A DNA stretch of 37,847 nt from Thermococcus celericrescens (GTDB lineage Archaea > Methanobacteriota_B > Thermococci > Thermococcales > Thermococcaceae). The DNA lies in the NCBI RefSeq assembly GCF_001484195.1, contig NZ_LLYW01000027.1, positions 1 to 37,847 of the forward strand, given 5' to 3'. The notes below the pieces were generated by a model, which saw nothing but the letters and a program-made list of their open reading frames with translations, searched no databases and had not been told where the DNA came from. How positions within the stretch are numbered: position 1 is the first letter of the stretch; each line of letters opens with the position of its first letter. Shown piece after piece: positions 8,995 through 16,451 of the stretch. The translations under genes and the position numbers were made by a program.

Positions 8995-9972
8995 ATGAGG
9001 GTGTGTGAAATGCTGGCCGGGTTTGCAGTTACGGTGATTTCAGCGGTCATTGGATTCGGGGTATCCCTGCTGGTCTGGAAGGGGGACGGGTACAGGGCCT
9101 CGGTTTACGGCATGTTTACATCCCTTACGCTGACCATCGTCTGGATGTTCTACTTTGCGACCATCAATCCCCTCCGCGGGGAGATGGTGGCGGGCGAGAC
9201 CGCTTCCGGGAGAGGAATCGGCCTGGCTCTGCTGTTTGCGGTGTACCTCAGCTACCTCATCGCCTACCTGCTCGTTAGGAACGCCGGCCTGACCCTTCAC
9301 CGGGCCGCCTCATGGGAAAACAACGTAAGGAAGATGTCCCTCTTCGTTTCGCTCGTCTCTGTGGGTCTGTATCCCAGGCTCCTCGGTGTCTATGCTTCCC
9401 TTTACCTTATAATCGGCGCCTGGCTCCTTAAAAATCGTGAGGAGTATATAATGAACATGACAAACGCCGAAAGGCTCGACCCTGGCTGGATCAGGGGCTT
9501 CCTGAAGAAGTACGGTGTTGATGTGGAGGATGTGTACGGCATAAAGGACTGCTTCACGGCCTTGCTGACGGGAAGACGGCTCTTCATCGGCGAAAGGCTC
9601 CTGGAGTTTGAACCTGATGAGACGAAGGTGATGGTGCTTGGGGCCGCCTACGTCGAGAGCAGAAGAATAGCCGTGAGACAGCTAATCCTTGGTCTCCTTG
9701 TGTTCCTCATATCCGGGATGGTAGTCGCGGACATCGGTGATTGGACCCTCAAGCTGGCGGGTGCGGCCTTTCTGACGCTTCTCTCGTGGGGTGTTGACTT
9801 GGCGTACATAATTCAGGTACGCACGGCTACGGACAGGTTCGTGGCGGAAGAGCTCGGCAAGGAAACGCTCCAGAGAACTTTGAAGAGGGTTACAGAACTC
9901 GCGAAGAGGCGCAAAGGGAAGGATGAGTTTATGGCGCTCGCAAACGTGGAGAAGAGAATGAAGAAGGTTTAA
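8995..9972 (+). CDS. Multipass membrane protein resembling an M48 (HtpX-like) peptidase without the zinc site
   Basis: 325 residues with hydrophobic segments at about 5-27, 35-57, 70-92, 112-145, 226-247 and 252-275. The soluble loop at about 150-225 includes [20 protein letters not shown], which runs parallel to the M48 pattern GLLellDEdELravlaHElgH. The position expected for HExxH reads GAAYVES, so both zinc histidines are gone. The homology is my inference from this local pattern and the flanking two-helix hairpin; if right, this is a pseudo-peptidase. The start is ATG 8995 with GTGGTAA upstream. The gene is on the opposite strand to the translation cluster and its stop overlaps the ndk stop by 4 nt. 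It may be simply an uncharacterised membrane protein. Confidence 0.6.
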   Translation: MRVCEMLAGFAVTVISAVIGFGVSLLVWKGDGYRASVYGMFTSLTLTIVWMFYFATINPLRGEMVAGETASGRGIGLALLFAVYLSYLIAYLLVRNAGLTLHRAASWENNVRKMSLFVSLVSVGLYPRLLGVYASLYLIIGAWLLKNREEYIMNMTNAERLDPGWIRGFLKKYGVDVEDVYGIKDCFTALLTGRRLFIGERLLEFEPDETKVMVLGAAYVESRRIAVRQLILGLLVFLISGMVVADIGDWTLKLAGAAFLTLLSWGVDLAYIIQVRTATDRFVAEELGKETLQRTLKRVTELAKRRKGKDEFMALANVEKRMKKV

Positions 9973-10493
9973 CGTTCAAGGCAGTCCATGCTGTCGAGGT
10001 ACTCCCTCTTTGCCCTGGCGTGCGTGTGGTAGAACCAGTCTGCGGCTTTGCAGTATCTGTAGAGCTCATCCGGCTTGAAGTAGAGGTTTATCTCCCTCTC
10101 AGCGCTCTCCGGGCTGTCGGAGGCGTGGATGACGTTATAGATGGCATCGCCGACGTCGAGGCCGTAGTCGCCGCGTATGCTCCCGGGCTCGGCGTCCTTG
10201 GGGTCGGTGGCACCGGCCATCTTCCTGACGACGCTTATAGCGTAGCGTCCCTCCACGACCATTACAACGCTTGGGGCCTTGGTGATGTAGTCTATAAGCG
10301 GCTCGAAGAAGGGCTTACCTTTGTGCTCCTCGTAGTGCTTCTCAGCCAGCTCGCGGGTAATCCATATCATCTTCATGCCTACGATTTTAAGCCCCCTCTT
10401 TTCAAAGCGGGAGATTATTTCGCCCATCAGCCCGCGGACAACGGCGTCGGGCTTTAGTATGACGAGTGTTCTTTCGATCTTCTTCTCAGCCAT
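9969..10493 (-). CDS. ndk: Nucleoside diphosphate kinase
   Basis: Transfers the gamma phosphate between nucleoside triphosphates and diphosphates through a phosphohistidine. The protein has 174 residues, somewhat longer than bacterial Ndk because of a C-terminal extension typical of Thermococcales. [20 protein letters not shown] is the N-terminal signature. The catalytic His lies in [12 protein letters not shown], and [13 protein letters not shown] precedes it. The start is ATG 10493 (MAEKKIERT), six bases after GAGGTG; the upstream extension to 10502 has no ribosome binding site. It belongs to the conserved ribosomal protein/ndk/infB cluster, but here it is separated from rpl24e by the KaiC-like gene. 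A TATA-like CCTATTAACAC near 10523-10533 suggests independent transcription. Confidence 0.96.
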   Translation of the reverse strand: MAEKKIERTLVILKPDAVVRGLMGEIISRFEKRGLKIVGMKMIWITRELAEKHYEEHKGKPFFEPLIDYITKAPSVVMVVEGRYAISVVRKMAGATDPKDAEPGSIRGDYGLDVGDAIYNVIHASDSPESAEREINLYFKPDELYRYCKAADWFYHTHARAKREYLDSMDCLER

Positions 10494-10543
10494 TGACAAC
10501 ACCTCAATGAATACAACGGGATAGTGTTAATAGGTTTTTGGAT

Positions 10544-11728
10544 TCACTTTTTGCGTCTGAACACGAATTCACAATATTCTGAGCCCATCGACTGACATTT
10601 GACCTCTTCTCCCTCCCACTGCTCACCCGTGAACTCTGTCAAAAACTGGGAGAGTTCGCCCGCGTAGTTAATGTGGAACTGGTATGAGTAACCCTTCCGG
10701 GAGGGGAACAGGTTTCTGCCCCTTAGAACGACGAAATCTTCCTGAACCTCCACTATCTCGATCCTTCCGCCTCCACTGGATTCAGTTGCGAATTTAACGG
10801 ACAGCAAAGCATCGCGAAGGTTGTCGTACTGATTCCTTGCAGCCCTGCCGATACCTATGAACTCCTTCCTTCCCCACAGGTAAAGGAAGCGTTTTCCGTC
10901 CTCCGGGCCGAGGTATTCGTAAACGAACTCAACCAATGATGCCTCGCTGTCCTCGTTTATGAGCTGAACCCTGGAGTCGCCCATCCACAGATTCCCTTCA
11001 TCATCGAGCCAGAGATCCCTTTTTATGGATTCAAGAGTTGTGTGTCTCTCCAGAATGGCCTCCACACCGAGCTCGGTTTTGATATACGGCACCTTGGGGG
11101 AAGGTATTTTGAGAGGCTGGAGAGAGCGACGCAGGGTTATATATCCATCCCTAACATCAAAGACGTAGTCAAAGGGCATTAAACCCGCCGTTAAGTCGCT
11201 TCTCTCAAACACGTCCTCGGAAAAAGCCGCGAAGGTTTGGAACCCCTTTCTCTTTATTGAGTTCACCAGCCTCACGATTGCCCTGAGGTACGCCTTTGAG
11301 TTGGACTGGAGGGTGTAAAGAACGTTTAGGTCGTCTATAACGAGGAAATCAAACCCCCCTCCGGACATTGTGTCCCTTATCACCGCGGACGTTATTCCGA
11401 GGTCGAGAGGATTGGAGAGCACGTTGGCCCCCTGGATTCTCTCAACCCCGTAGAGGTTTGAAAAACCATCGAAGATCCGCAGCTGACCGTTCTCCACAAA
11501 ACCTGAGTAGTCGATGTTGTAGTGAAGGAGCTCTTTTCTGAGCATGTCCGGGGACTGCCGGAACTCCACAATCAAAACCCTGTATCCCGCCTTCAGAAGG
11601 TTGAAAACAAGCTGATGCATTAGGACAATGTTGTCTCGACAGATTGAACCTACAAACGCAAGGCTGGATCCCTCTTCAATGCCCCCACCTAGTACCTCAT
11701 CCAGGCGCTTCATTCCCAGCGGAATCAT
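10544..11728 (-). CDS. KaiC/RAD55-like pseudo-ATPase fused to a C-terminal V4R domain
   Basis: 394 residues. The N-terminal ~230 residues follow the RecA/KaiC fold: GMKRLDEVLGGGIEEGSSLA is the standard entry. Next should come GxxGxGKT, but the sequence is GSICRDNI (27-34), so the Walker Lys and Ser/Thr are Asn and Ile. The Walker B strand FDFLVIDDLNVL is intact. Residues ~270-394 look like a V4R (4-vinyl reductase-type small-molecule sensor) domain, ending GEEVKCQSMGSEYCEFVF with the paired cysteines typical of that family. ATP hydrolysis is unlikely; a ligand-sensing or scaffold role is an inference. ATG 11728 follows GGGGGA, and the TATA GTTATAAATCC (11757-11766) implies a leader under 10 nt. 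It lies between rpl24e and ndk. Confidence 0.75.
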   Translation of the reverse strand: MIPLGMKRLDEVLGGGIEEGSSLAFVGSICRDNIVLMHQLVFNLLKAGYRVLIVEFRQSPDMLRKELLHYNIDYSGFVENGQLRIFDGFSNLYGVERIQGANVLSNPLDLGITSAVIRDTMSGGGFDFLVIDDLNVLYTLQSNSKAYLRAIVRLVNSIKRKGFQTFAAFSEDVFERSDLTAGLMPFDYVFDVRDGYITLRRSLQPLKIPSPKVPYIKTELGVEAILERHTTLESIKRDLWLDDEGNLWMGDSRVQLINEDSEASLVEFVYEYLGPEDGKRFLYLWGRKEFIGIGRAARNQYDNLRDALLSVKFATESSGGGRIEIVEVQEDFVVLRGRNLFPSRKGYSYQFHINYAGELSQFLTEFTGEQWEGEEVKCQSMGSEYCEFVFRRKK

Positions 11729-11753
11729 AGGATTCCCCCGGGTTAAAGTGTAT

Positions 11754-11769
11754 TGAAGGATTTATAACA
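11754..11769 (-). promoter_or_regulatory. Promoter of the KaiC/V4R gene
   Basis: Minus-strand TTGTTATAAATCC is a good TATA box centred about 33 nt upstream of the ATG at 11728. It shows that this gene is not simply read through from the ribosomal genes. Confidence 0.45.
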
Positions 11770-11814
11770 ATTGCGAATATTCAAGGTAAGTTATTAGAAC
11801 GGGAGTCGGCAAAC

Positions 11815-11835
11815 ATATGGGAGAAAAGAAAGAAA
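11815..11835 (-). terminator. Pyrimidine-rich terminator after rpl24e
   Basis: Immediately after the rpl24e stop the minus strand runs TTTCTTTCTTTTCTC, a T-rich tract of the kind that ends archaeal transcripts. There is no strong hairpin. Confidence 0.4.
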
Positions 11836-12042
11836 TCACTTCTTCCTCTTGGCCCTCTGAAGGCGGGCCTCCTCGAAGGCCTTGGTCCACTTGAGCTTCC
11901 TCGGGTTCCTGCCCATGAAGTAGTACTTCTCGCACTTGCCCGAGCAGAAGAACAGGACTCTGCCGTCGTTTCTGACGTACATCTTGCCGGTTCCCGGCTC
12001 GAACTCCTTTCCGCAGTAGGAGCAGACGTTCCACCTGGCCAT
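11836..12042 (-). CDS. rpl24e: 50S ribosomal protein L24e
   Basis: A 68-residue zinc-binding protein of the large subunit. The four-cysteine zinc site is [13 protein letters not shown] with CSGKCEKY, and [19 protein letters not shown] is characteristic of L24e. It ends in a basic tail (RLQRAKRKK). ATG 12042 follows GGAGGTAA at good spacing, five bases after the end of rps28e, so the two are surely co-translated from one mRNA. Third gene of the rpl7ae-rps28e-rpl24e operon. Confidence 0.97.
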   Translation of the reverse strand: MARWNVCSYCGKEFEPGTGKMYVRNDGRVLFFCSGKCEKYYFMGRNPRKLKWTKAFEEARLQRAKRKK

Positions 12043-12047
12043 CGCGA

Positions 12048-12260
12048 TTACCTCCTGGTCCTGATCTCCCTGGCTTCACGCTCGGTCTCCCTGAGGATGA
12101 CTATGTCGCCGACGCGGACCGGGCCCTTGATGTTCCTCCTGATGACGCGGCCCTTGTCACGGCCCTCAAGAACCCTAACCTTGACCTGAGTAACGCCACC
12201 GGTGACGCCGGCCCTGGCGACTATCTCAATAACCTCAGCCGGGTATCCTTCGTCGCTCAT
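12048..12260 (-). CDS. rps28e: 30S ribosomal protein S28e
   Basis: A 70-residue OB-fold protein of the small subunit, located near the mRNA exit on the platform. The sequence includes [20 protein letters not shown] and the highly conserved tail [17 protein letters not shown]. Full family length. ATG 12260 follows GGGGTGTGAG. It lies between rpl7ae and rpl24e on the same strand, an order shared with many archaea. Confidence 0.97.
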   Translation of the reverse strand: MSDEGYPAEVIEIVARAGVTGGVTQVKVRVLEGRDKGRVIRRNIKGPVRVGDIVILRETEREAREIRTRR

Positions 12261-12335
12261 TTCTCACACCCCTTAACCTAAAAATCCCTCGCACGGATGA
12301 ACTTAAATCTTTCCGTGAATGAAGGGAAAAGGAGC

Positions 12336-12707
12336 TCACTTCATGAGCTCCCTGACCTTCATAGCGATGTCCTCAACGAGCTCGCGGCCCTTGCCGGGCT
12401 CAACGATGGCTATGCTGGCCGACGGGACCTCAAGCCCGGCAGCGGCGCCGAGCTCCTTCTTGCTCGGAACGTAAATGTACGGAATCTCCTTCTCCTCGCA
12501 CAGCGGCGGGAGGTGGGCAACAATCTCCTCGGGGTCAACGTCCTCAGCGATGACAACGAGCTTGGCCTGGCCCCTCTCAACGGCCTTGGTCGTCTCGTTG
12601 GTACCCTTCCTAATCCTTCCGGTGTCGCGAGCGAGCTCGACGGCCTCAAGAGCCTTCTCAGCAAGCTCAGCCGGAACCTCAAACTTGACGTAGCTTGGCT
12701 TAGCCAT
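12336..12707 (-). CDS. rpl7ae: Ribosomal protein L7Ae, K-turn RNA-binding protein
   Basis: 123 residues. In archaea this protein binds kink-turns in 23S rRNA and is also a core part of box C/D and H/ACA guide RNPs and of RNase P. The RNA-binding signature [20 protein letters not shown] and the strand [19 protein letters not shown] are both present, as is the loop that discriminates K-turns ([14 protein letters not shown]). ATG 12707 follows GGAGGGATG. Promoter CTTTTAAAGC lies at about 12768-12780, giving a leader near 40 nt. First gene of the ribosomal operon. Confidence 0.97.
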   Translation of the reverse strand: MAKPSYVKFEVPAELAEKALEAVELARDTGRIRKGTNETTKAVERGQAKLVVIAEDVDPEEIVAHLPPLCEEKEIPYIYVPSKKELGAAAGLEVPSASIAIVEPGKGRELVEDIAMKVRELMK

Positions 12708-12765
12708 TTTTCATCCCTCCGGAATCCTCATCGTTCATCGAGTTGTGCATGCTCGATTCTGGGGG

Positions 12766-12782
12766 AGGCTTTAAAAGGATTT
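12766..12782 (-). promoter_or_regulatory. rpl7ae operon promoter TATA box
   Basis: Minus-strand ATCCTTTTAAAGCC. With the usual 25 nt spacing the transcript would start near 12748, giving an untranslated leader of about 40 nt, long for this organism. No K-turn could be assigned confidently in that leader. Confidence 0.5.
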
Positions 12783-12860
12783 CGATATCAGCAGCGGCCA
12801 AGCTCTTCATCCCCCCAAGGGGTCAGAAAAGGAAAGAAAACCTCATCATCTCCGGTGTTC

Positions 12861-13475
12861 TCACCGGGACTCCCTGCCGTAGCCCTGGTATATCTCCAGG
12901 CTCCTCCTGGCGCGGGCACGGGGAATCGAGTGGCCCATAATAGAGACGATTTTGTCTGCCCTCGCCCCACCGTGGCGGAGCATCTTGGTCTCGGTCTTTA
13001 TCTTCTCGATCCGGAAGGTGTAGCCGCCGACCTCTAGAACCTCGCCGACGACGAACTCCTCGTCCCTGCCGACTTTGACCTTGAAGGCCTGGGTTACGCC
13101 CTTCGGCAGATAGATGGAGACCTTGATGACCTTCGGGTAGGTTAAGCTCTCGCCCCAGAGGGTTCTTATCTCGCCTATCTCGGCCCTTTCCACGCGCCTG
13201 TCGCCCTCAAGCTCTATGCCGGTTATCCTAACCTCATCGTCTTCGGTCTCAACTATGTCGCCCACCCGTATTTCCTCGCCCTCCGGCAGTTCGACGGAGG
13301 TTCTGAAACTCCTCTCGTGCTTGCTGACTATCAGCGGAACCTTGATGAGCTTTGGAAGCGTGATGATCCACACGTTGCCGCACTCGTTGCAGCGAAGGGT
13401 GAGCTCCCTTCCCCTCTCCTTGATGACCTCAACGTCATCGCTACCGCACTCTGGACAGATGAAATACTCCTCCAT
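12861..13475 (-). CDS. HVO_0476-family zinc-ribbon protein
   Basis: 204 residues. The N-terminal zinc ribbon has CPECGSDDVEVI and CNECGNVWI, four cysteines about 22 residues apart. A long beta-rich region follows (about 50-165) with repeated RVGDIVE / FVVGEVLEVGG-like turns resembling small barrel domains. The basic tail HGGARADKIVSIMGHSIPRA (about 170-190) is conserved in the archaeal family. The function of the family is unknown; a zinc ribbon plus barrels suits nucleic acid binding. The start at ATG 13475 (MEEYFICPEC) follows GGTGAGA; a GTG nine bases earlier overlaps that site and was rejected. It is the downstream neighbour of the membrane-bound winged-helix gene. Confidence 0.75.
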   Translation of the reverse strand: MEEYFICPECGSDDVEVIKERGRELTLRCNECGNVWIITLPKLIKVPLIVSKHERSFRTSVELPEGEEIRVGDIVETEDDEVRITGIELEGDRRVERAEIGEIRTLWGESLTYPKVIKVSIYLPKGVTQAFKVKVGRDEEFVVGEVLEVGGYTFRIEKIKTETKMLRHGGARADKIVSIMGHSIPRARARRSLEIYQGYGRESR

Positions 13476-13520
13476 GTCTCTCACCAGTGGAAAGAAGAGG
13501 GGAGGCGTTTATAAAGGTAC

Positions 13521-14477
13521 TCACTCCTTCAGGAAGACCCTGTAGGTTCTTCCCTCCTTCATGCGGGTGATGAGCCCCTTCTCCTCCATCTCGCGGAGGA
13601 TTATGCTGACCTTCGCCTTCGAAACGCCGAGCTTATCGGCGAGTTCGCTCTGGAGAACCGGGCCCTCCCTCAGCAGGGCGAGTATCTTCTCCTCGTCGCT
13701 CCTCAGGTGGGTCTTCTCCCCCTCGCGCTTCCTCTCGCGGTAGAGGATGTAGCCGTAAACGGAGCCGCCGCCGATGAGGATGCCCACCAGGAAGGTCCCC
13801 ACATAGAGGAGCGGGGATGGCTGGGAGGGGGTCGTTATCTCGCCTGAGAATCCCACTATGAAGTAGAACTCGTCGCCGGCGCGGAGGTCGCGGCGCGTCC
13901 ACTCAAGCAGGAGCCGGCTTGTGGAGCTCTCGACCCTGTCCGGCGATGGAATTATCGGGGAGAGTACCGCGTAGCCCCTGGGGACGACCAGCTGCATGTG
14001 GAAGAGGCCCACCGGCTGGCTGAAGCGTATGTAGTAAGTGAACTGCTTCTTCCCTTCGTCCTCGGTTATCATGCCTCTGGTCGTGAAAGTCAGCCGTATC
14101 CTCGCGCTCTCGCCCGGACCAAGGGTTGGGAAGTACAGGTAGATGGCGTTCGTTCCCCCCAGGACCTCCCTGACCGTCACGTTTGCCGGTTTCACGCCGC
14201 TCTGAAGGTCTAGAACGGCCCGCGGATCCTCCACGGGGTAGTCCGTGTAGATAACGTACTGGCTGAGGTTTGTATGGGAAGTTAAATCAATCTCAATCGT
14301 CTCCTCCACCTGGCTGGGAGTAACCACGTCGAAATAGACGGCGTAGGCGTTTATCTCGTAGTCGTATTCCTGTGCGCCCACACCGTGGAGCGCGAAAGAG
14401 AGGAAGAGGAGAATGGAGACTAACCCAATTAAAGCTGGCTTCCTTCCGCGGGGTTTTTGATTTTCAGCAGAGGGCAT
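13521..14477 (-). CDS. Membrane-anchored winged-helix regulator with extracytoplasmic domain
   Basis: About 318 residues in four parts. A signal sequence or first helix (ALIGLVSILLFLSFALHGVG, about 15-34) is followed by a beta-rich extracytoplasmic domain (35-215). A transmembrane helix comes next (YVGTFLVGILIGGGSVYGYI, about 222-241), then a basic linker and a cytoplasmic MarR/ArsR-like winged helix (EEKILALLREGPVLQSELA through VFLKE). DKLGVSKAKVSIILREME is the helix-turn-helix. The extracytoplasmic part probably senses something outside the cell and passes it to the DNA-binding domain; ligand and targets are unknown. ATG 14477 lies inside the 3' end of the upstream reductase gene (49 nt overlap), so the two are probably translationally coupled. 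A GTG at 14489 is an alternative start. Confidence 0.72.
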   Translation of the reverse strand: MPSAENQKPRGRKPALIGLVSILLFLSFALHGVGAQEYDYEINAYAVYFDVVTPSQVEETIEIDLTSHTNLSQYVIYTDYPVEDPRAVLDLQSGVKPANVTVREVLGGTNAIYLYFPTLGPGESARIRLTFTTRGMITEDEGKKQFTYYIRFSQPVGLFHMQLVVPRGYAVLSPIIPSPDRVESSTSRLLLEWTRRDLRAGDEFYFIVGFSGEITTPSQPSPLLYVGTFLVGILIGGGSVYGYILYRERKREGEKTHLRSDEEKILALLREGPVLQSELADKLGVSKAKVSIILREMEEKGLITRMKEGRTYRVFLKE

Positions 14478-16324
14478 ACGTCCATACACTCCCTGCAGTG
14501 GGTGCAGAGCTCACCGTTCACGACGATCTTTCTGCTCCTCGGGTCGATGCTGAGCGCCCCTTCCGGACACTTACCGACGCAGACGCCGCAGCCGACGCAC
14601 TCGTAGGCCCTCTTTATGAGGTAGTACGCCTGAACTCCCTCGCCGAAGTCTCCGGTGTATGCGCCGTCCTCCCTAAAGATAACCTCCCCTGCTCTTATGT
14701 AGTTTTCGCCCTCCTCGACCTCTCCAAGGATCGGGGCGACCTCTTTAATCCTCCTCAGGTTCACGACGGTGTTGAAACGAACCGTGAAGGTGCCGTCATC
14801 GTTCTCCACCATCGAATACTTCACGGGCTCCCAGGAGCGCTCCTCCGGAACATCCACGCCCAGCTCCTTCGCTATCGCCTTCTCGCCCCTGCTGAGCTTC
14901 TTCCACCGCCAGAAGCCGTAGGTTATCCACTCGTCAGGCATTCCAAAGCGCTTCCCCCAGCGTTTGAGCTCGTTCTCCCACCTGGCCCAGAGTTCGGGCT
15001 TCTCCTCCTTGAGGGTGTAGATTTCCGCCAGGGAGGCGCTCGGGCAGAGGAAACAGCCTATTCTGTCAAGTCTGTCCTCGTAGAGCGGGTTGTACTTGAG
15101 GTTCCTGCTGAAGATGTAGAGCCAGACCTCCAGCGCGCGCCAGTGGAATATCGGCGATGCTCCGGTCTCGTTCGGCACCCAGGGGTTCTTCCAGACCCTC
15201 GGCTGTTTAAACCTCTTTATGCTCTCGTACTTCCTCTGACCGACGAACATGAGAACGCCCTTCGGGTAGTTCTCCTTTATCGCCATGGTTATCGGGCCGA
15301 GCTTCGTTACTTTACAGCACCAGCGGTAGTCCCTGCCCGGCGGGGAAAAGACGTGAAGGGCGCGCCAGAAGGCGTCGCCGGCATCGGCAACTATGAACTT
15401 AATCCCCTTTGGCTCAAGCTCCTTCCTCAGCTCCTCGACGTATTCGAGCGTTTCCGGGAACTCTATGCCGGTGTTGTTAAAGAAGACGGTGAAGCCCTCG
15501 TCGCCGAACTCCTCCAGAGCCAGGCCGAGAACCGCCAGGCTGTCCTTTCCGCCGGAGAAGGCCACCGCTATCGGCAGGTCGGAGTAGCGCATGGCAGTTT
15601 TTCTCATGAAGCGCTTCGCTTCCGCCACCTTCTTCTCGAGCTCGATGCTGTTTGCCCTCAGCACATCTTCCATCGTGGCCTTCCTTCTCTCGCGGTAGTT
15701 TACCGCCTTTTGCCGCCTGACCTTAACGCCGGTTCCGCGCTCTTTGTTGGCCAGGGATTCGTAGTCCTTCTTCGCTATGCCGGTTGCGATGACCTCACCG
15801 CTCTCGGAGACGAGGATTACGTCGTCGTTCCGCCTTATGCTCTGCTCCGCCTCGATTATCCCGACGGGCAGGAGGTTGGAGCCGTTAAGGATCGGCTCTA
15901 TGGCACCTTCATCGACGATTATCCACTTCCCCATTGACTTCCCAAAGCGCTTCCACAGCGCCATTGCCCCCTCGACCTTCAGGCCGGGCTTCCACTTCAG
16001 CTCCAGCGGGTCGAAGCGTATCCAGCCGAAGACGTAGCCATCGAGTATTACCTCGTAGGTGTCATCCTCCCCGGGCGTCTTGTTGAGGAGCACCACCTTC
16101 CCCTCGAACAGCTCGCCGAGGTCGACGCCGTAGTGCTCCCTGAAGACCGAGCGTATGAATTCAATGTCCTTTTCAAAGGCGAACCTCAAATCGCCCGGGG
16201 GAGTGATGTTAAGGCGGAAAACGCTCTCCTTTCCGTGGACGGCACAGCTATCTCCGATGAGCGGGACGTTGCACTTCTCGCACCAGTTTATGTAAGCCTT
16301 ACCGAGGAATACCGGCCTTCCCAT
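14429..16324 (-). CDS. PAPS-reductase-family PP-loop protein with zinc finger, PUA-like and ferredoxin domains
   Basis: 631 residues, far longer than a plain PAPS reductase. An N-terminal zinc knuckle (WCEKCNVPLIGDSCAVHG) is followed by a region ending in a PUA-like domain (about 140-225, with VILVSESGEVIATGIAK). The PP-loop SGGKDSLAVLGLALEEFG (about 255-272), RWCCKVTKLGP and GCFLCPSASLAEIY form the adenylylating/reductase-like core. Two 4Fe-4S motifs close the protein: CVGCGVCVGKCPEGALSI and CTHCRECMDVCP. Databases usually call it phosphoadenosine phosphosulfate reductase, but the PUA-like domain suggests an RNA substrate, for example tRNA thiolation; this is inference. ATG 16324 follows GGTGAG, with TATA TTTATAAAC at 16360-16368. 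It overlaps the downstream winged-helix gene. Confidence 0.82.
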   Translation of the reverse strand: MGRPVFLGKAYINWCEKCNVPLIGDSCAVHGKESVFRLNITPPGDLRFAFEKDIEFIRSVFREHYGVDLGELFEGKVVLLNKTPGEDDTYEVILDGYVFGWIRFDPLELKWKPGLKVEGAMALWKRFGKSMGKWIIVDEGAIEPILNGSNLLPVGIIEAEQSIRRNDDVILVSESGEVIATGIAKKDYESLANKERGTGVKVRRQKAVNYRERRKATMEDVLRANSIELEKKVAEAKRFMRKTAMRYSDLPIAVAFSGGKDSLAVLGLALEEFGDEGFTVFFNNTGIEFPETLEYVEELRKELEPKGIKFIVADAGDAFWRALHVFSPPGRDYRWCCKVTKLGPITMAIKENYPKGVLMFVGQRKYESIKRFKQPRVWKNPWVPNETGASPIFHWRALEVWLYIFSRNLKYNPLYEDRLDRIGCFLCPSASLAEIYTLKEEKPELWARWENELKRWGKRFGMPDEWITYGFWRWKKLSRGEKAIAKELGVDVPEERSWEPVKYSMVENDDGTFTVRFNTVVNLRRIKEVAPILGEVEEGENYIRAGEVIFREDGAYTGDFGEGVQAYYLIKRAYECVGCGVCVGKCPEGALSIDPRSRKIVVNGELCTHCRECMDVCPLLKIKNPAEGSQL

Positions 16325-16357
16325 TTTCTCTCACCTGAGGCGAGAAGGGAGCGGGGG

Positions 16358-16408
16358 TTTATAAATGCGACTGGGATGCAGCCGCTCCCTCCCCAAGGTT
16401 TTTAAATG
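16358..16408. promoter_or_regulatory. Divergent promoters: PP-loop gene (-) and stomatin (+)
   Basis: Minus-strand TTTATAAAC at 16360-16368 serves the reductase-like gene. Plus-strand AGGTTTTTAAATGG at about 16396-16409 serves the stomatin gene, with a leader near 25 nt containing GGAGGAGAT. Confidence 0.5.
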
Positions 16409-16451
16409 GTTTCACTTCAGGGCTTATGAACACTAACCGGAGGAGATAGTA

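Noticed and set aside
14372-15937. 521-codon plus-strand frame over the PP-loop gene
   Set aside because: Long, but antisense to a gene with complete PP-loop and ferredoxin motifs; no start site or recognisable domain.
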